A DNA stretch of 28,006 nucleotides from SIG565 sp045646145 (GTDB lineage Bacteria > Bacillota > Clostridia > Oscillospirales > Acutalibacteraceae). The translations under genes were made by a program, and so were the position numbers. The notes beneath the pieces were generated by a model. That model searched no databases and had not been told where the DNA came from. It saw only the letters and a list, made by a program, of their open reading frames with translations. Shown here in pieces: positions 1 to 7,019 of this stretch. The DNA lies in the NCBI GenBank assembly GCA_045646145.1, contig JAZRKE010000063.1, positions 1 through 28,006 on the forward strand. Reading direction: 5' to 3'. The stretch's first letter is position 1; each line of letters begins with the position of its first letter.

Positions 1-8
1 TTTTTCAT
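1..8 (-). CDS. Start of an unseen minus-strand gene (first codons only)
   Basis: An ATG on the minus strand at 8..6 is followed by AAA-AA, so the protein would begin Met-Lys. A strong SD, GGAGG at 21..17, sits 8 nt upstream, which is the usual spacing. The rest of the gene lies outside the window and its product cannot be named. The start is credible mainly because of the SD. That SD is buried in a 15-bp inverted repeat (see 13..78). Confidence 0.5.
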
Positions 9-12
9 TAAT

Positions 13-78
13 AAATCCTCCGTTTGTATTTTAGTTTGACTGGCAGGTCGCTACTATCTTAACACAAACGGAGGATTT
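13..78 (-). promoter_or_regulatory. Structured 5' leader: 15-bp inverted repeat that sequesters the SD
   Basis: AAATCCTCCGTTTGT at 13-27 is the exact reverse complement of 64-78, with a 36-nt loop between. In the minus-strand RNA the downstream arm carries the GGAGG SD of the gene starting at 8, and the upstream arm supplies a perfect anti-SD, so the SD would be fully paired. A second hairpin (8-bp stem, 102-109 with 117-124) lies just upstream in the same leader. The two loops share GATAGTRGCG-like sequence. I recognise no known riboswitch class. The structure is seen directly; regulation is inferred. Confidence 0.6.
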
Positions 79-134
79 TGTTCATCGGTTAACCTCTTTT
101 GAACCACGCCACTATCGCGTGGTTTTCGTTATAC

Positions 135-170
135 AATAAAACCGAACAACGAAAGTTGTTCGGTTTTTTG
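135..170 (-). terminator. Bidirectional rho-independent terminator after fba
   Basis: A perfect 10-bp stem (141-150 with 155-164) with a GAAA/TTTC tetraloop is flanked by T-rich sequence on both strands. It lies directly after the aldolase stop on the minus strand and ends that transcript before the structured leader of the next gene. Confidence 0.85.
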
Positions 171-175
171 TTTGA

Positions 176-1039
176 TTAAGCCTTGTTAACGGAACCGAAG
201 AGCTCCATTTTTTCTTTAACGGTAGCCTTGATAGCCTCAACACCGGGAGCTAAAAGCTTTCTCGGGTCAAAGCCCTTACCGGTCAAATCCTTACCTGCTT
301 CTACATACTCTCTTGTAGCTGCGGCAAAGGCTAACTGACACTCGGTGTTAACGTTAATCTTAGAAACACCTAAAGAAATAGCCTTTTTAATCATATCGGC
401 AGGAATACCTGTACCGCCGTGAAGAACTAAGGGCATTGTGCCTGTAAGCTGCTGAATAGCATCTAATGTATCGAAGCTCAGTCCCGCCCAGTTTTCAGGA
501 TATTTACCGTGAATATTACCGATACCTGCAGCGAGCATTGTAACGCCGAGGTCAGCAATCATTTTGCACTCGTTCGGGTCAGCAACCTCACCTGCTCCGA
601 TAACGCCATCCTCTTCACCGCCGATGGAACCAACCTCAGCCTCAAGAGAAAGACCTAATTCGTCGCAGATAGCAACGAGCTCTTTGGTCTTTTCAATATT
701 CTCTTCAATCGGGTAATGAGAACCGTCAAACATTACAGACGAGAAGCCTGCTTCAATGCACTTCTTAGCACCCTCATATGAGCCATGGTCTAAGTGAAGT
801 GCTACGGGAACGGTAATGCCGAGTTCATTTATCATGCCGTTAACCATGCCTACAACGGTTGTGTAGCCACACATATACTTACCTGCTCCCTCAGACACAC
901 CAAGGATTACGGGAGAATTTAACTCCTGTGCGGTAAGAAGAATAGCCTTTGTCCATTCAAGGTTGTTTATGTTGAACTGACCAACTGCATATTTACCAGC
1001 CTTTGCCTTATTCAACATTTCTTTTGCAGAAACTAACAT
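176..1039 (-). CDS. fba: Class II fructose-1,6-bisphosphate aldolase
   Basis: This cytoplasmic glycolytic enzyme reversibly cleaves fructose 1,6-bisphosphate to dihydroxyacetone phosphate and glyceraldehyde 3-phosphate using a zinc ion. The 287-residue protein has class II family length. It carries HLDHG (82-86) with the catalytic Asp84 and zinc ligand His85, the MFDGSHYP block near 103-110, and the further likely zinc ligands His177 (in GNIHGKYP) and His207 (in LHGGTG). The start ATG has an AGGAGG SD about 7 nt upstream. The gene stands alone, with its own promoter at 1071-1099 and a terminator at 135-170. Triosephosphate isomerase, pgk and gpmI lie 3.5 kb away on the other strand, so lower glycolysis is loosely clustered here. 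Confidence 0.97.
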   Translation of the reverse strand: MLVSAKEMLNKAKAGKYAVGQFNINNLEWTKAILLTAQELNSPVILGVSEGAGKYMCGYTTVVGMVNGMINELGITVPVALHLDHGSYEGAKKCIEAGFSSVMFDGSHYPIEENIEKTKELVAICDELGLSLEAEVGSIGGEEDGVIGAGEVADPNECKMIADLGVTMLAAGIGNIHGKYPENWAGLSFDTLDAIQQLTGTMPLVLHGGTGIPADMIKKAISLGVSKINVNTECQLAFAAATREYVEAGKDLTGKGFDPRKLLAPGVEAIKATVKEKMELFGSVNKA

Positions 1040-1070
1040 AATTTTGCCTCCTGTTATTTTACTAACAATT

Positions 1071-1099
1071 ATTTTATACTATCTATGCTGAAAAATCAA
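1071..1099 (-). promoter_or_regulatory. Sigma-A promoter of fba
   Basis: On the minus strand, -35 TTGATT (1099..1094) and -10 TAAAAT (1076..1071) are separated by 17 nt. This leaves a leader of about 25 nt before the fba start. Confidence 0.65.
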
Positions 1100-1108
1100 G
1101 CCACTTGT

Positions 1109-1987
1109 TTACTTATTTTTGGCATATTTGCTTTTTCTCTTTTGGGGAACCTCAATATTAAGCACCTCTGGCTCTTTTTCCAAAAGTTCGGGATTTGAAA
1201 GATATTTTTTCATTTTTCTGAAAGCCAAGGCAAAGTAACTGCCCGAGCACATTCTTTCATCCATAACGATACCCAGCGGCATACACTTTTCGTGGATTAT
1301 TTCTCCGCCCTTTCGCTTTGCCACCTCTCTGGAATTACCCATTGTGATTAAAATTCCGGTTGTGCCGAATTCGTAAACATGGTGGAAAATATGATTTGTG
1401 CGGATTGAGGCTAAATTGCTGATAACTAAGCTTGTGTGGAAAGGACTTGCATCAATAATCGCTTTAGGCAACCAGCCGTGCTTATCCAAAAACTTAAAGA
1501 GCGCCACACCCACAGGCAGCACACCCGGAATACTCAGCAAAAACTTAATCAGCTTTTCGGTGCTGTTGTTCGCCGCATTAACACGGTTTTCTTCAACGTA
1601 GTCGTTGATAATATTATTAACGTCATCTATGGTATTTTCATAGTCAAAATACATTTTTGACATTGTGCCGTTATCCATTTTACCGTTTTGTAGCACAACC
1701 ATACCAACCGCAATTTCATTTCTGGCATATATGCGCTTATTAACAATAAAACGGTTAAGGCTCGGGAACTCTGCCATGGTTCTGACATACGCCGCAAGTA
1801 TTACAGCCATATGGCTTATATTCTTGCCCTGTTTTCTCTTTTCATTTATGTAGTTCTGAATGGGCCCAAGCGGAATATCCAGCTCTATCATATTCATAGA
1901 GTCATACCTCTTGTCCATTATGAACGGTGCTACCGTGTACATTGGGTCGGCGTTTTTTACCCTCTTTCCATCTGCTCTGAGTGCCAT
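1109..1987 (-). CDS. CAT-like / 2-oxoacid dehydrogenase E2-like acyltransferase, catalytic motif lost
   Basis: The 292-residue protein resembles the trimeric acyltransferase fold shared by chloramphenicol acetyltransferase and the catalytic domain of 2-oxoacid dehydrogenase E2. There is no lipoyl or E1/E3-binding domain, so it is not a functional E2 subunit. In this family the C-terminal HxxxDG motif supplies the catalytic histidine. The corresponding segment here reads DERMCSG (243-249), so His is replaced by Glu244 and Asp by Ser248, which argues against the usual acyl-transfer chemistry. The C-terminal tail is rich in Lys and Arg. It is the second gene of a pair, 13 nt after the membrane protein gene, with a GGGGATT SD. 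The function is unknown. The family assignment is moderately secure. Confidence 0.7.
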   Translation of the reverse strand: MALRADGKRVKNADPMYTVAPFIMDKRYDSMNMIELDIPLGPIQNYINEKRKQGKNISHMAVILAAYVRTMAEFPSLNRFIVNKRIYARNEIAVGMVVLQNGKMDNGTMSKMYFDYENTIDDVNNIINDYVEENRVNAANNSTEKLIKFLLSIPGVLPVGVALFKFLDKHGWLPKAIIDASPFHTSLVISNLASIRTNHIFHHVYEFGTTGILITMGNSREVAKRKGGEIIHEKCMPLGIVMDERMCSGSYFALAFRKMKKYLSNPELLEKEPEVLNIEVPQKRKSKYAKNK

Positions 1988-2000
1988 AAATCAATCCCCT

Positions 2001-2588
2001 TTATTTTTTCGACGCTCTATAAGGGTCGAAATTATTTATAAAATCTTTAATCTGCTTATCGGTAAGTGCCGCATATTCTTCACCGAATTTGGTATAAAGC
2101 GCATTTTTGAGCAGCTTTTCATCGCGCCAGAGAATATACCTTTCTCTAAGCGCTATAACACCCATCCATAAGGCGAGAATTAAAATAATTGTCATAGGTA
2201 TAGCATACTGCCAATAAAATGCGCCCTTTATGTTTATAGCGCCCACAGTTTTAATAAGACCGGGAACCATAAGCGTCATCTCAAAAATAACCGACACAAT
2301 ATTAAGTACCGTTGCCACCAATCCGTATTTGAAAATAATTGCAATAAAGGCTATGAAAAGAAATACGGAGGCAACGATAGTATTATTAAGCAGGCTGCTA
2401 TCAAGCGGTTGCTTGGCAAATTTCATACCTAAAATTAAAATAACATTAACCGCCAACTGATAAACATAGGCTAAAATAACTATTGCCTTAAGCCACCTAT
2501 AGAGTTTCTCGGTGGTCTTATGGTATGTTATAAAGTTTTTGATGTGATAAAGATTTATGTACTGTGAAAATTCATTTGCTTTTCGCAT
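2001..2588 (-). CDS. Hypothetical integral membrane protein
   Basis: I do not recognise the family. The start is placed at the ATG at 2588 (MRKANEF) because an AAAGGAGGTG SD lies just upstream. An alternative in-frame start at 2636 lacks an SD and would fall upstream of the promoter -10. The resulting 195-residue protein has about four hydrophobic segments: near residues 35-55, 70-90, 95-115 and 130-150. It ends in a charged C-terminal tail of about 45 residues with aromatic and Lys-rich stretches, probably cytoplasmic. It is the first gene of an operon with the E2-like gene 13 nt downstream, so the two may work together. Nothing visible indicates a substrate or activity. Confidence 0.7.
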   Translation of the reverse strand: MRKANEFSQYINLYHIKNFITYHKTTEKLYRWLKAIVILAYVYQLAVNVILILGMKFAKQPLDSSLLNNTIVASVFLFIAFIAIIFKYGLVATVLNIVSVIFEMTLMVPGLIKTVGAINIKGAFYWQYAIPMTIILILALWMGVIALRERYILWRDEKLLKNALYTKFGEEYAALTDKQIKDFINNFDPYRASKK

Positions 2589-2607
2589 TTTTCGACACCT
2601 CCTTTCT

Positions 2608-2636
2608 ATTATACCTGTAAATCTACCTCTTGACAA
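2608..2636 (-). promoter_or_regulatory. Sigma-A promoter of the membrane-protein/E2-like operon
   Basis: On the minus strand, -35 TTGTCA (2636..2631) and -10 TATAAT (2613..2608) have a 17-nt spacer. The -35 occupies the same base pairs as the -35 of the divergent trmL promoter. Confidence 0.75.
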
Positions 2637-2659
2637 GGTAAAATTATTACTATTATAAT
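2630..2659 (+). promoter_or_regulatory. Sigma-A promoter of trmL
   Basis: -35 TTGACA (2630-2635) and -10 TATAAT (2654-2659) have an 18-nt spacer. Both hexamers match consensus. The -35 is shared back-to-back with the divergent minus-strand promoter. Confidence 0.75.
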
Positions 2660-2680
2660 ATTTTTTCGGGAGATGATAAT

Positions 2681-3175
2681 ATGGCGACTGTAAATATAGT
2701 GATGGTTGAGCCCGAAATTCCGCAGAATACGGGAAACGTAGCGCGTACCTGTGCCGCTACGGGTGCGAGGCTTCACCTTGTGGGACCTATGGGCTTTAAA
2801 ATTGACGATAAGAAATTAAAACGCGCAGGGCTTGATTATTGGCATCTTTTAGACATTACCTACTATGAAAATTTAGAGGATTTCTTTAATAAAAATAAGG
2901 GTGAATTCTTCTTTTTCACAACCAAGGCACTGAACACCCATTCTGATATTTCCTACCCTGATAACTGCTATCTGTTTTTCGGCAAGGAAACCAAGGGTCT
3001 TCCCGAGGAGCTTTTACTTGAAAACCGTGAAAGATGTGTAAGAATTCCTATGATAGATGACGCGCGAAGCCTTAATCTTTCAAACTCCGTGGCAATTGGG
3101 GTTTACGAGGTGCTAAGACAGTGGAGCTACCCCACTCTCCAAAATTTAGGAGAATTGCACAACTATAAGTGGTGA
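2681..3175 (+). CDS. trmL: tRNA (cytidine/uridine-34-2'-O)-methyltransferase TrmL
   Basis: This SPOUT-class, SAM-dependent enzyme methylates the ribose 2'-OH of the wobble base (position 34) in certain leucine tRNAs. The 164 residues are typical of the compact TrmL subgroup with no extra RNA-binding domain. Diagnostic sequence includes an N-terminal PEIPQNTGNVAR block (about 11-22), FFGKETKGLPEE (about 105-116), and a C-terminal IPM...SLNLSNSVAIGVYE stretch that forms the trefoil-knot SAM site. The start has a GGGAG SD. It is a single-gene unit between the divergent promoter and the glycolytic operon. Confidence 0.93.
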   Translation: MATVNIVMVEPEIPQNTGNVARTCAATGARLHLVGPMGFKIDDKKLKRAGLDYWHLLDITYYENLEDFFNKNKGEFFFFTTKALNTHSDISYPDNCYLFFGKETKGLPEELLLENRERCVRIPMIDDARSLNLSNSVAIGVYEVLRQWSYPTLQNLGELHNYKW

Positions 3176-3204
3176 GATTGTTAAAATATTATCATATAAA
3201 ATTG

Positions 3205-3232
3205 TTGAAATTTTTACAAATTGTGGTACAAT
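3205..3232 (+). promoter_or_regulatory. Sigma-A promoter of the pgk-tpiA-gpmI operon
   Basis: -35 TTGAAA (3205-3210) and -10 TACAAT (3227-3232) are separated by 16 nt, about 30 nt upstream of the pgk start. Confidence 0.65.
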
Positions 3233-3264
3233 AATACTATATTAGCTGAAAGGATGAATTTATA

Positions 3265-4569
3265 ATGGACGCACTTAACAAAAAGACTATTGAGGATATT
3301 GAAGTTACCGGCAAAAAGGTTCTTGTTCGTTGTGATTTCAATGTTCCTATGAAGGACGGTAAAATCACAAGCGATAAGAGAATTATCGGCGCACTTCCCA
3401 CTATTAAATATTTACTCGATAACGGCGCTCAGGTAATTCTTTGCTCACATATGGGCAAGCCACACAATATTTTCACCGAAGGCTTCGGTCTTTCCAAAAA
3501 AGAAAAGAAGGCGGTTGAGGCTTTACCCGAAGCAGATAGAGCTGCCGCTACTGCAGAATATTTAGCAAAGGCTAAAGAGGAAGACGCTAAGAAGTTCACT
3601 CTTCGCCCCGTTGCTGACAGATTAAATGAATTATTAGGCGAGGGTACCGTTGATTTCGCATGTGATATTATCGGCGACTGCGCTAAACGTAAGGTTGCCT
3701 CACTAGAGAACGGCAAGGCTGTTTTAATTGAGAATGTTCGTTTTGATGCAAGAGAAACCAAGAATGACCCCGAGTTTGCAAAAGAACTCGCATCCCTTGC
3801 CGAAATTTTTGTTAACGATGCTTTCGGTACTGCTCACCGCGCTCACGCGTCAACTGCAGGTGTTACAGAGTATCTTCCCGCTGTTTGCGGTTATTTAATC
3901 AAGACCGAAATCAGCGTTATGGGCGGTGCACTAGCTAATCCTAAGCGTCCGTTTGTAGCGGTACTCGGCGGCGCAAAGGTATCGGATAAAATCGGCGTTA
4001 TTGAAAACCTAATTGACAAGGTTGATACCCTTATTGTCGGCGGCGGTATGGCTTACACCTTCTTCCGCGCTAAAGGCTATAGTGTAGGTACCTCCCTTTG
4101 CGAAGACGATAAAATTGAACTCGCCGCTTCTCTTATGAAAAAGGCCCAAGATAAGGGCGTTAAATTTTTACTCCCAATTGATAACCGCTTAGGCAGTGAG
4201 TATGATGAGAACACCGATGTTACCATCTCTGATTCTGATTCTATACCCGAGGACAAAATGGGACTTGATATTGGTCCCAAGACCGAAAAATTATTCGCAG
4301 ATGCGGTAGCAAATGCAGGAACAGTTATCTGGAACGGACCGATGGGCGTATCCGAGTGGAAAAACTTCGCATCCGGTACAGAGAGTGTTGCTAAGGCGGT
4401 GGCCGAGTCGGGTGCTATCTCGATTATCGGCGGTGGCGATTCTGCTGCAGCAGTTCAGAAACTCGGCTATGCTGATAAAATGACCCACATTTCAACAGGT
4501 GGCGGCGCTTCGCTCGAATTCTTAGAGGGTAAGGTTCTTCCCGGTATTGCCGCACTTAACGATAAATAA
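3265..4569 (+). CDS. pgk: Phosphoglycerate kinase with an internal insertion
   Basis: This cytoplasmic enzyme transfers phosphate from 1,3-bisphosphoglycerate to ADP, giving ATP and 3-phosphoglycerate. The N-terminal RCDFNVP block (22-28), SHMGKP (61-66), the FVAVLGGAKVSDKI segment and the C-terminal GGGDSAAA nucleotide loop are all intact. At 434 residues it is roughly 40 longer than the usual ~395. The excess is a Lys/Glu/Ala-rich, probably helical insertion at about residues 67-110, between SHMGKP and the LRPVADRL helix. The SD is weak (AAAGGATG). It is the first gene of pgk-tpiA-gpmI. Neither gap nor eno is in the operon, although they often accompany these genes. Confidence 0.97.
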   Translation: MDALNKKTIEDIEVTGKKVLVRCDFNVPMKDGKITSDKRIIGALPTIKYLLDNGAQVILCSHMGKPHNIFTEGFGLSKKEKKAVEALPEADRAAATAEYLAKAKEEDAKKFTLRPVADRLNELLGEGTVDFACDIIGDCAKRKVASLENGKAVLIENVRFDARETKNDPEFAKELASLAEIFVNDAFGTAHRAHASTAGVTEYLPAVCGYLIKTEISVMGGALANPKRPFVAVLGGAKVSDKIGVIENLIDKVDTLIVGGGMAYTFFRAKGYSVGTSLCEDDKIELAASLMKKAQDKGVKFLLPIDNRLGSEYDENTDVTISDSDSIPEDKMGLDIGPKTEKLFADAVANAGTVIWNGPMGVSEWKNFASGTESVAKAVAESGAISIIGGGDSAAAVQKLGYADKMTHISTGGGASLEFLEGKVLPGIAALNDK

Positions 4570-4582
4570 AAAAATCAAAAAC

Positions 4583-4610
4583 GGCACGGCATTTCTGCCG
4601 TGCCCGTTTT
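4583..4610 (+). terminator. Intercistronic hairpin between pgk and tpiA (partial terminator or processing site)
   Basis: A GC-rich 9-bp perfect stem (4583-4591 with 4596-4604) with a TTTC loop is followed by CGTTTT. The T-run is short, and tpiA follows with its own SD but no clear promoter. It is more likely a partial attenuator, or a 3' end that stabilises pgk mRNA, than a full stop. Confidence 0.55.
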
Positions 4611-4629
4611 AAGATAAGGAGAAAAGACA

Positions 4630-5397
4630 ATGAACAAAGATTTAAGAAAAGCAGTTATCGCAGGTAACTGGAAAATGAATAAGACACCGGCTGAGACCGC
4701 TGCACTTATAAACGAGATGAAGCCGCTTGTAAAGGATGCAGACTGTGATGTAGTTTTATGCGTTCCCTTTATTGACATTGCCGCCGCAGTAGAGGCTGCA
4801 AAGGGCTCTAACATAAAAATCGGCGCCGAAAATGTTCACTTTAAAGCATCGGGTGCCTATACAGGTGAGATTTCTGCCAAGATGCTCACAGCCTCAGGTG
4901 TAGAATATGTTGTAATCGGCCACTCTGAGCGCAGACAGTATTTCGGGGAAACCGACCAGACCGTAAATCTTCGCACACTCGCTGCAGTTAACGCAGGTCT
5001 TACCGCTATTGTTTGTGTTGGCGAAACCTTAGAGCAGAGAGAACTCGGTTACACCGAAACCCTGCTTAAATTCCAGACTAAAATGGCTCTTACCAATATA
5101 ACCAAAGAACAACTTCAGAACATTATTATCGCTTACGAGCCTGTTTGGGCTATTGGCACCGGCGTTACCGCTACTGCTGACCAGGCAGATGAGGGCAACG
5201 GCTTTGTTCGCGAGGCTATTGCCGAAATCTATGGCAAGGATGTTGCCGAAACGGTTACAATTCAGTACGGTGGCTCTATGAACGCTAAGAATGCCGACGA
5301 GCTCGTAGCTAAATACAACGTTGACGGCGGTCTTATCGGCGGCGCTTCTCTCAAAGCTGAGGACTTCTCGGTTATTGTTAAGGCTGCTTCTAAATAA
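4630..5397 (+). CDS. tpiA: Triosephosphate isomerase
   Basis: This enzyme interconverts dihydroxyacetone phosphate and glyceraldehyde 3-phosphate in the cytoplasm. The 255-residue TIM barrel contains GNWKMN (12-17, with Asn13 and Lys15), the catalytic His98 in GHSERR, the catalytic Glu170 in AYEPVWAIGTG (loop 6), and the phosphate-binding GGSM and GGASL segments near the C terminus. The start ATG follows an AAGGAG SD. It is the second gene of the glycolytic operon, with the gpmI start 15 nt after its stop. Confidence 0.98.
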   Translation: MNKDLRKAVIAGNWKMNKTPAETAALINEMKPLVKDADCDVVLCVPFIDIAAAVEAAKGSNIKIGAENVHFKASGAYTGEISAKMLTASGVEYVVIGHSERRQYFGETDQTVNLRTLAAVNAGLTAIVCVGETLEQRELGYTETLLKFQTKMALTNITKEQLQNIIIAYEPVWAIGTGVTATADQADEGNGFVREAIAEIYGKDVAETVTIQYGGSMNAKNADELVAKYNVDGGLIGGASLKAEDFSVIVKAASK

Positions 5398-5412
5398 GGA
5401 GAATTTTTAATA

Positions 5413-6927
5413 ATGAAAAAACCTGTTGTTTTATGTATTATGGACGGTTTTGGTATTTGTGGTGATAGCAGTTGTAACGCAATATGCGCCGCAAATACAC
5501 CTAACCTTGATAAATTCTTTAGTGAAAATCCCTTTACCACCATCGGCGCTTCGGGACTCGACGTAGGGCTGCCCGACGGTCAGATGGGCAACAGCGAGGT
5601 AGGCCACACAAATATAGGGGCCGGCCGCGTTGTATATCAGATGCTTGTTAAAATTTCAAAGTCGATTGAGGATGGAGATTTTTATAACATAGCAGCACTT
5701 AAAAATGCAATAGATAACTGCAAACAGAATAATTCCGCACTGCATTTAATCGGACTTTTATCCGACGGTGGTGTGCACAGCCACATCGACCACCTTTACG
5801 GACTTCTTAAAATGGCTAAACGCGAGGGGCTTACCAAGGTTTTCGTTCACTGCCTTATGGACGGCCGTGATGTTTCTACCACCTCGGGTGTAGGCTTTAT
5901 CCGAGATTTAGAGGCAGAGATGGAGAAAATCGGTGTGGGTAAAATTGCCACCGTTTGCGGCAGATACTACGCTATGGACCGTGATTTCGCTTGGGACAGA
6001 GTAGAAAAGGCATATGCCGCTTTTGTTTACGGTGAGGGTAACCTTAATCCGAGTGCCGTTGATGCTATGGAAAAATCCTATGCAGATGAGATTACTGACG
6101 AATTTATAGTTCCTACCGTTATTGATAAGGAGGGCACTATTAAGGAAAATGACAGTATTGTTTCCTTCAACTTCCGCCCAGATAGAGCCCGTCAGTTTAC
6201 CCGTACCTTTGTTGACCCCGATTTTGACGGCTTTATGCGTAAAAACGGATTCTTCCCTGTAACCTATGTTTGTATGACTCAGTATGATGAAACAATGCCG
6301 AACGTATCGGTTGCCTTCCCGCCTGAAGAATTAAAGATGACCTTCGGTGAGTATTTAGCCAGCAAGAATATGACACAGCTGAGAATTGCCGAAACACAGA
6401 AATATGCTCACGTAACCTTCTTCTTTAACGGCGGTGAGGAAAAGACCTTCCAAGGTGAAGACAGAATTCTTATTCAGTCGCCCGATGTTCCCACCTTTGA
6501 TTTGCAGCCCGAAATGAGCGCATATCCTGTAAGAGATGCTGTTTGCAAGGAAATTGAAAGCGGTAAATATGATGCGGTAGTGCTTAACTTTGCCAACTGC
6601 GATATGGTAGGACATACTGGAGTATTCAAGGCGGCGGTAGATGCCGTAGAAGCGGTTGATGAGTGTGTTGGCGATGTTGTTGCTTCCACTCTTAAAATGG
6701 GCGGTGTTGTATTTATCACAGCCGACCACGGAAATGCCGACTGTATGATAGGTGAGGACGGAAACCCCTTTACCCCGCACACCACCAACCCCGTTCCGTT
6801 CTGTGTTGTGGGTTATGACTGTAAACTTCGCGAGGGTGGCAGACTTGCCGATATAGTTCCCTCAATGCTAAAGGTTATGGGACTGCCACAACCCCCCGAA
6901 ATGACAGGAAAATCAATAATAGAATAA
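5413..6927 (+). CDS. gpmI: 2,3-bisphosphoglycerate-independent phosphoglycerate mutase
   Basis: This enzyme converts 3-phosphoglycerate to 2-phosphoglycerate through a phosphoserine intermediate, using two metal ions (commonly manganese). The 504 residues match the alkaline-phosphatase-superfamily iPGM family. The N-terminal CIMDGFG holds metal ligand Asp11, and MGNSEVGHTNIGAG holds the phosphorylated Ser61. HSHIDHL and HCLMDGRDV lie in the inserted transferase domain, and ITADHGNAD plus a PFTPHTTNPVP segment supply C-terminal metal ligands. The SD GGAG overlaps the tpiA stop codon region. It is the last gene of the operon and is followed by a strong terminator. Confidence 0.98.
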   Translation: MKKPVVLCIMDGFGICGDSSCNAICAANTPNLDKFFSENPFTTIGASGLDVGLPDGQMGNSEVGHTNIGAGRVVYQMLVKISKSIEDGDFYNIAALKNAIDNCKQNNSALHLIGLLSDGGVHSHIDHLYGLLKMAKREGLTKVFVHCLMDGRDVSTTSGVGFIRDLEAEMEKIGVGKIATVCGRYYAMDRDFAWDRVEKAYAAFVYGEGNLNPSAVDAMEKSYADEITDEFIVPTVIDKEGTIKENDSIVSFNFRPDRARQFTRTFVDPDFDGFMRKNGFFPVTYVCMTQYDETMPNVSVAFPPEELKMTFGEYLASKNMTQLRIAETQKYAHVTFFFNGGEEKTFQGEDRILIQSPDVPTFDLQPEMSAYPVRDAVCKEIESGKYDAVVLNFANCDMVGHTGVFKAAVDAVEAVDECVGDVVASTLKMGGVVFITADHGNADCMIGEDGNPFTPHTTNPVPFCVVGYDCKLREGGRLADIVPSMLKVMGLPQPPEMTGKSIIE

Positions 6928-6932
6928 TTTTA

Positions 6933-6965
6933 AGACGGTGCTCTGCGGCACCGTCTTTTCTTTTC
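6933..6965 (+). terminator. Rho-independent terminator of the glycolytic operon
   Basis: A 9-bp perfect stem (6933-6941 with 6948-6956) is followed by TCTTTTCTTTTC. Confidence 0.85.
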
Positions 6966-6987
6966 CCCTTTCCCTATTCCATTAAAT

Positions 6988-7019
6988 AAAAACAAGCACT
7001 CCCTTGAGTGCTTGTTTTT
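6988..7019 (-). terminator. Terminator of the metY-metA operon (bidirectional)
   Basis: A 14-bp perfect inverted repeat (6988-7001 with 7006-7019) with a 4-nt loop ends in T-runs on both strands. It overlaps the last codons of metA and also backs up the gpmI terminator in the convergent direction. Confidence 0.8.

Noticed and set aside
6355..6780. Long open frame (141 codons) on the minus strand inside gpmI
   Set aside because: It is antisense to a well-conserved gene and is explained by codon bias of gpmI. No SD is present.
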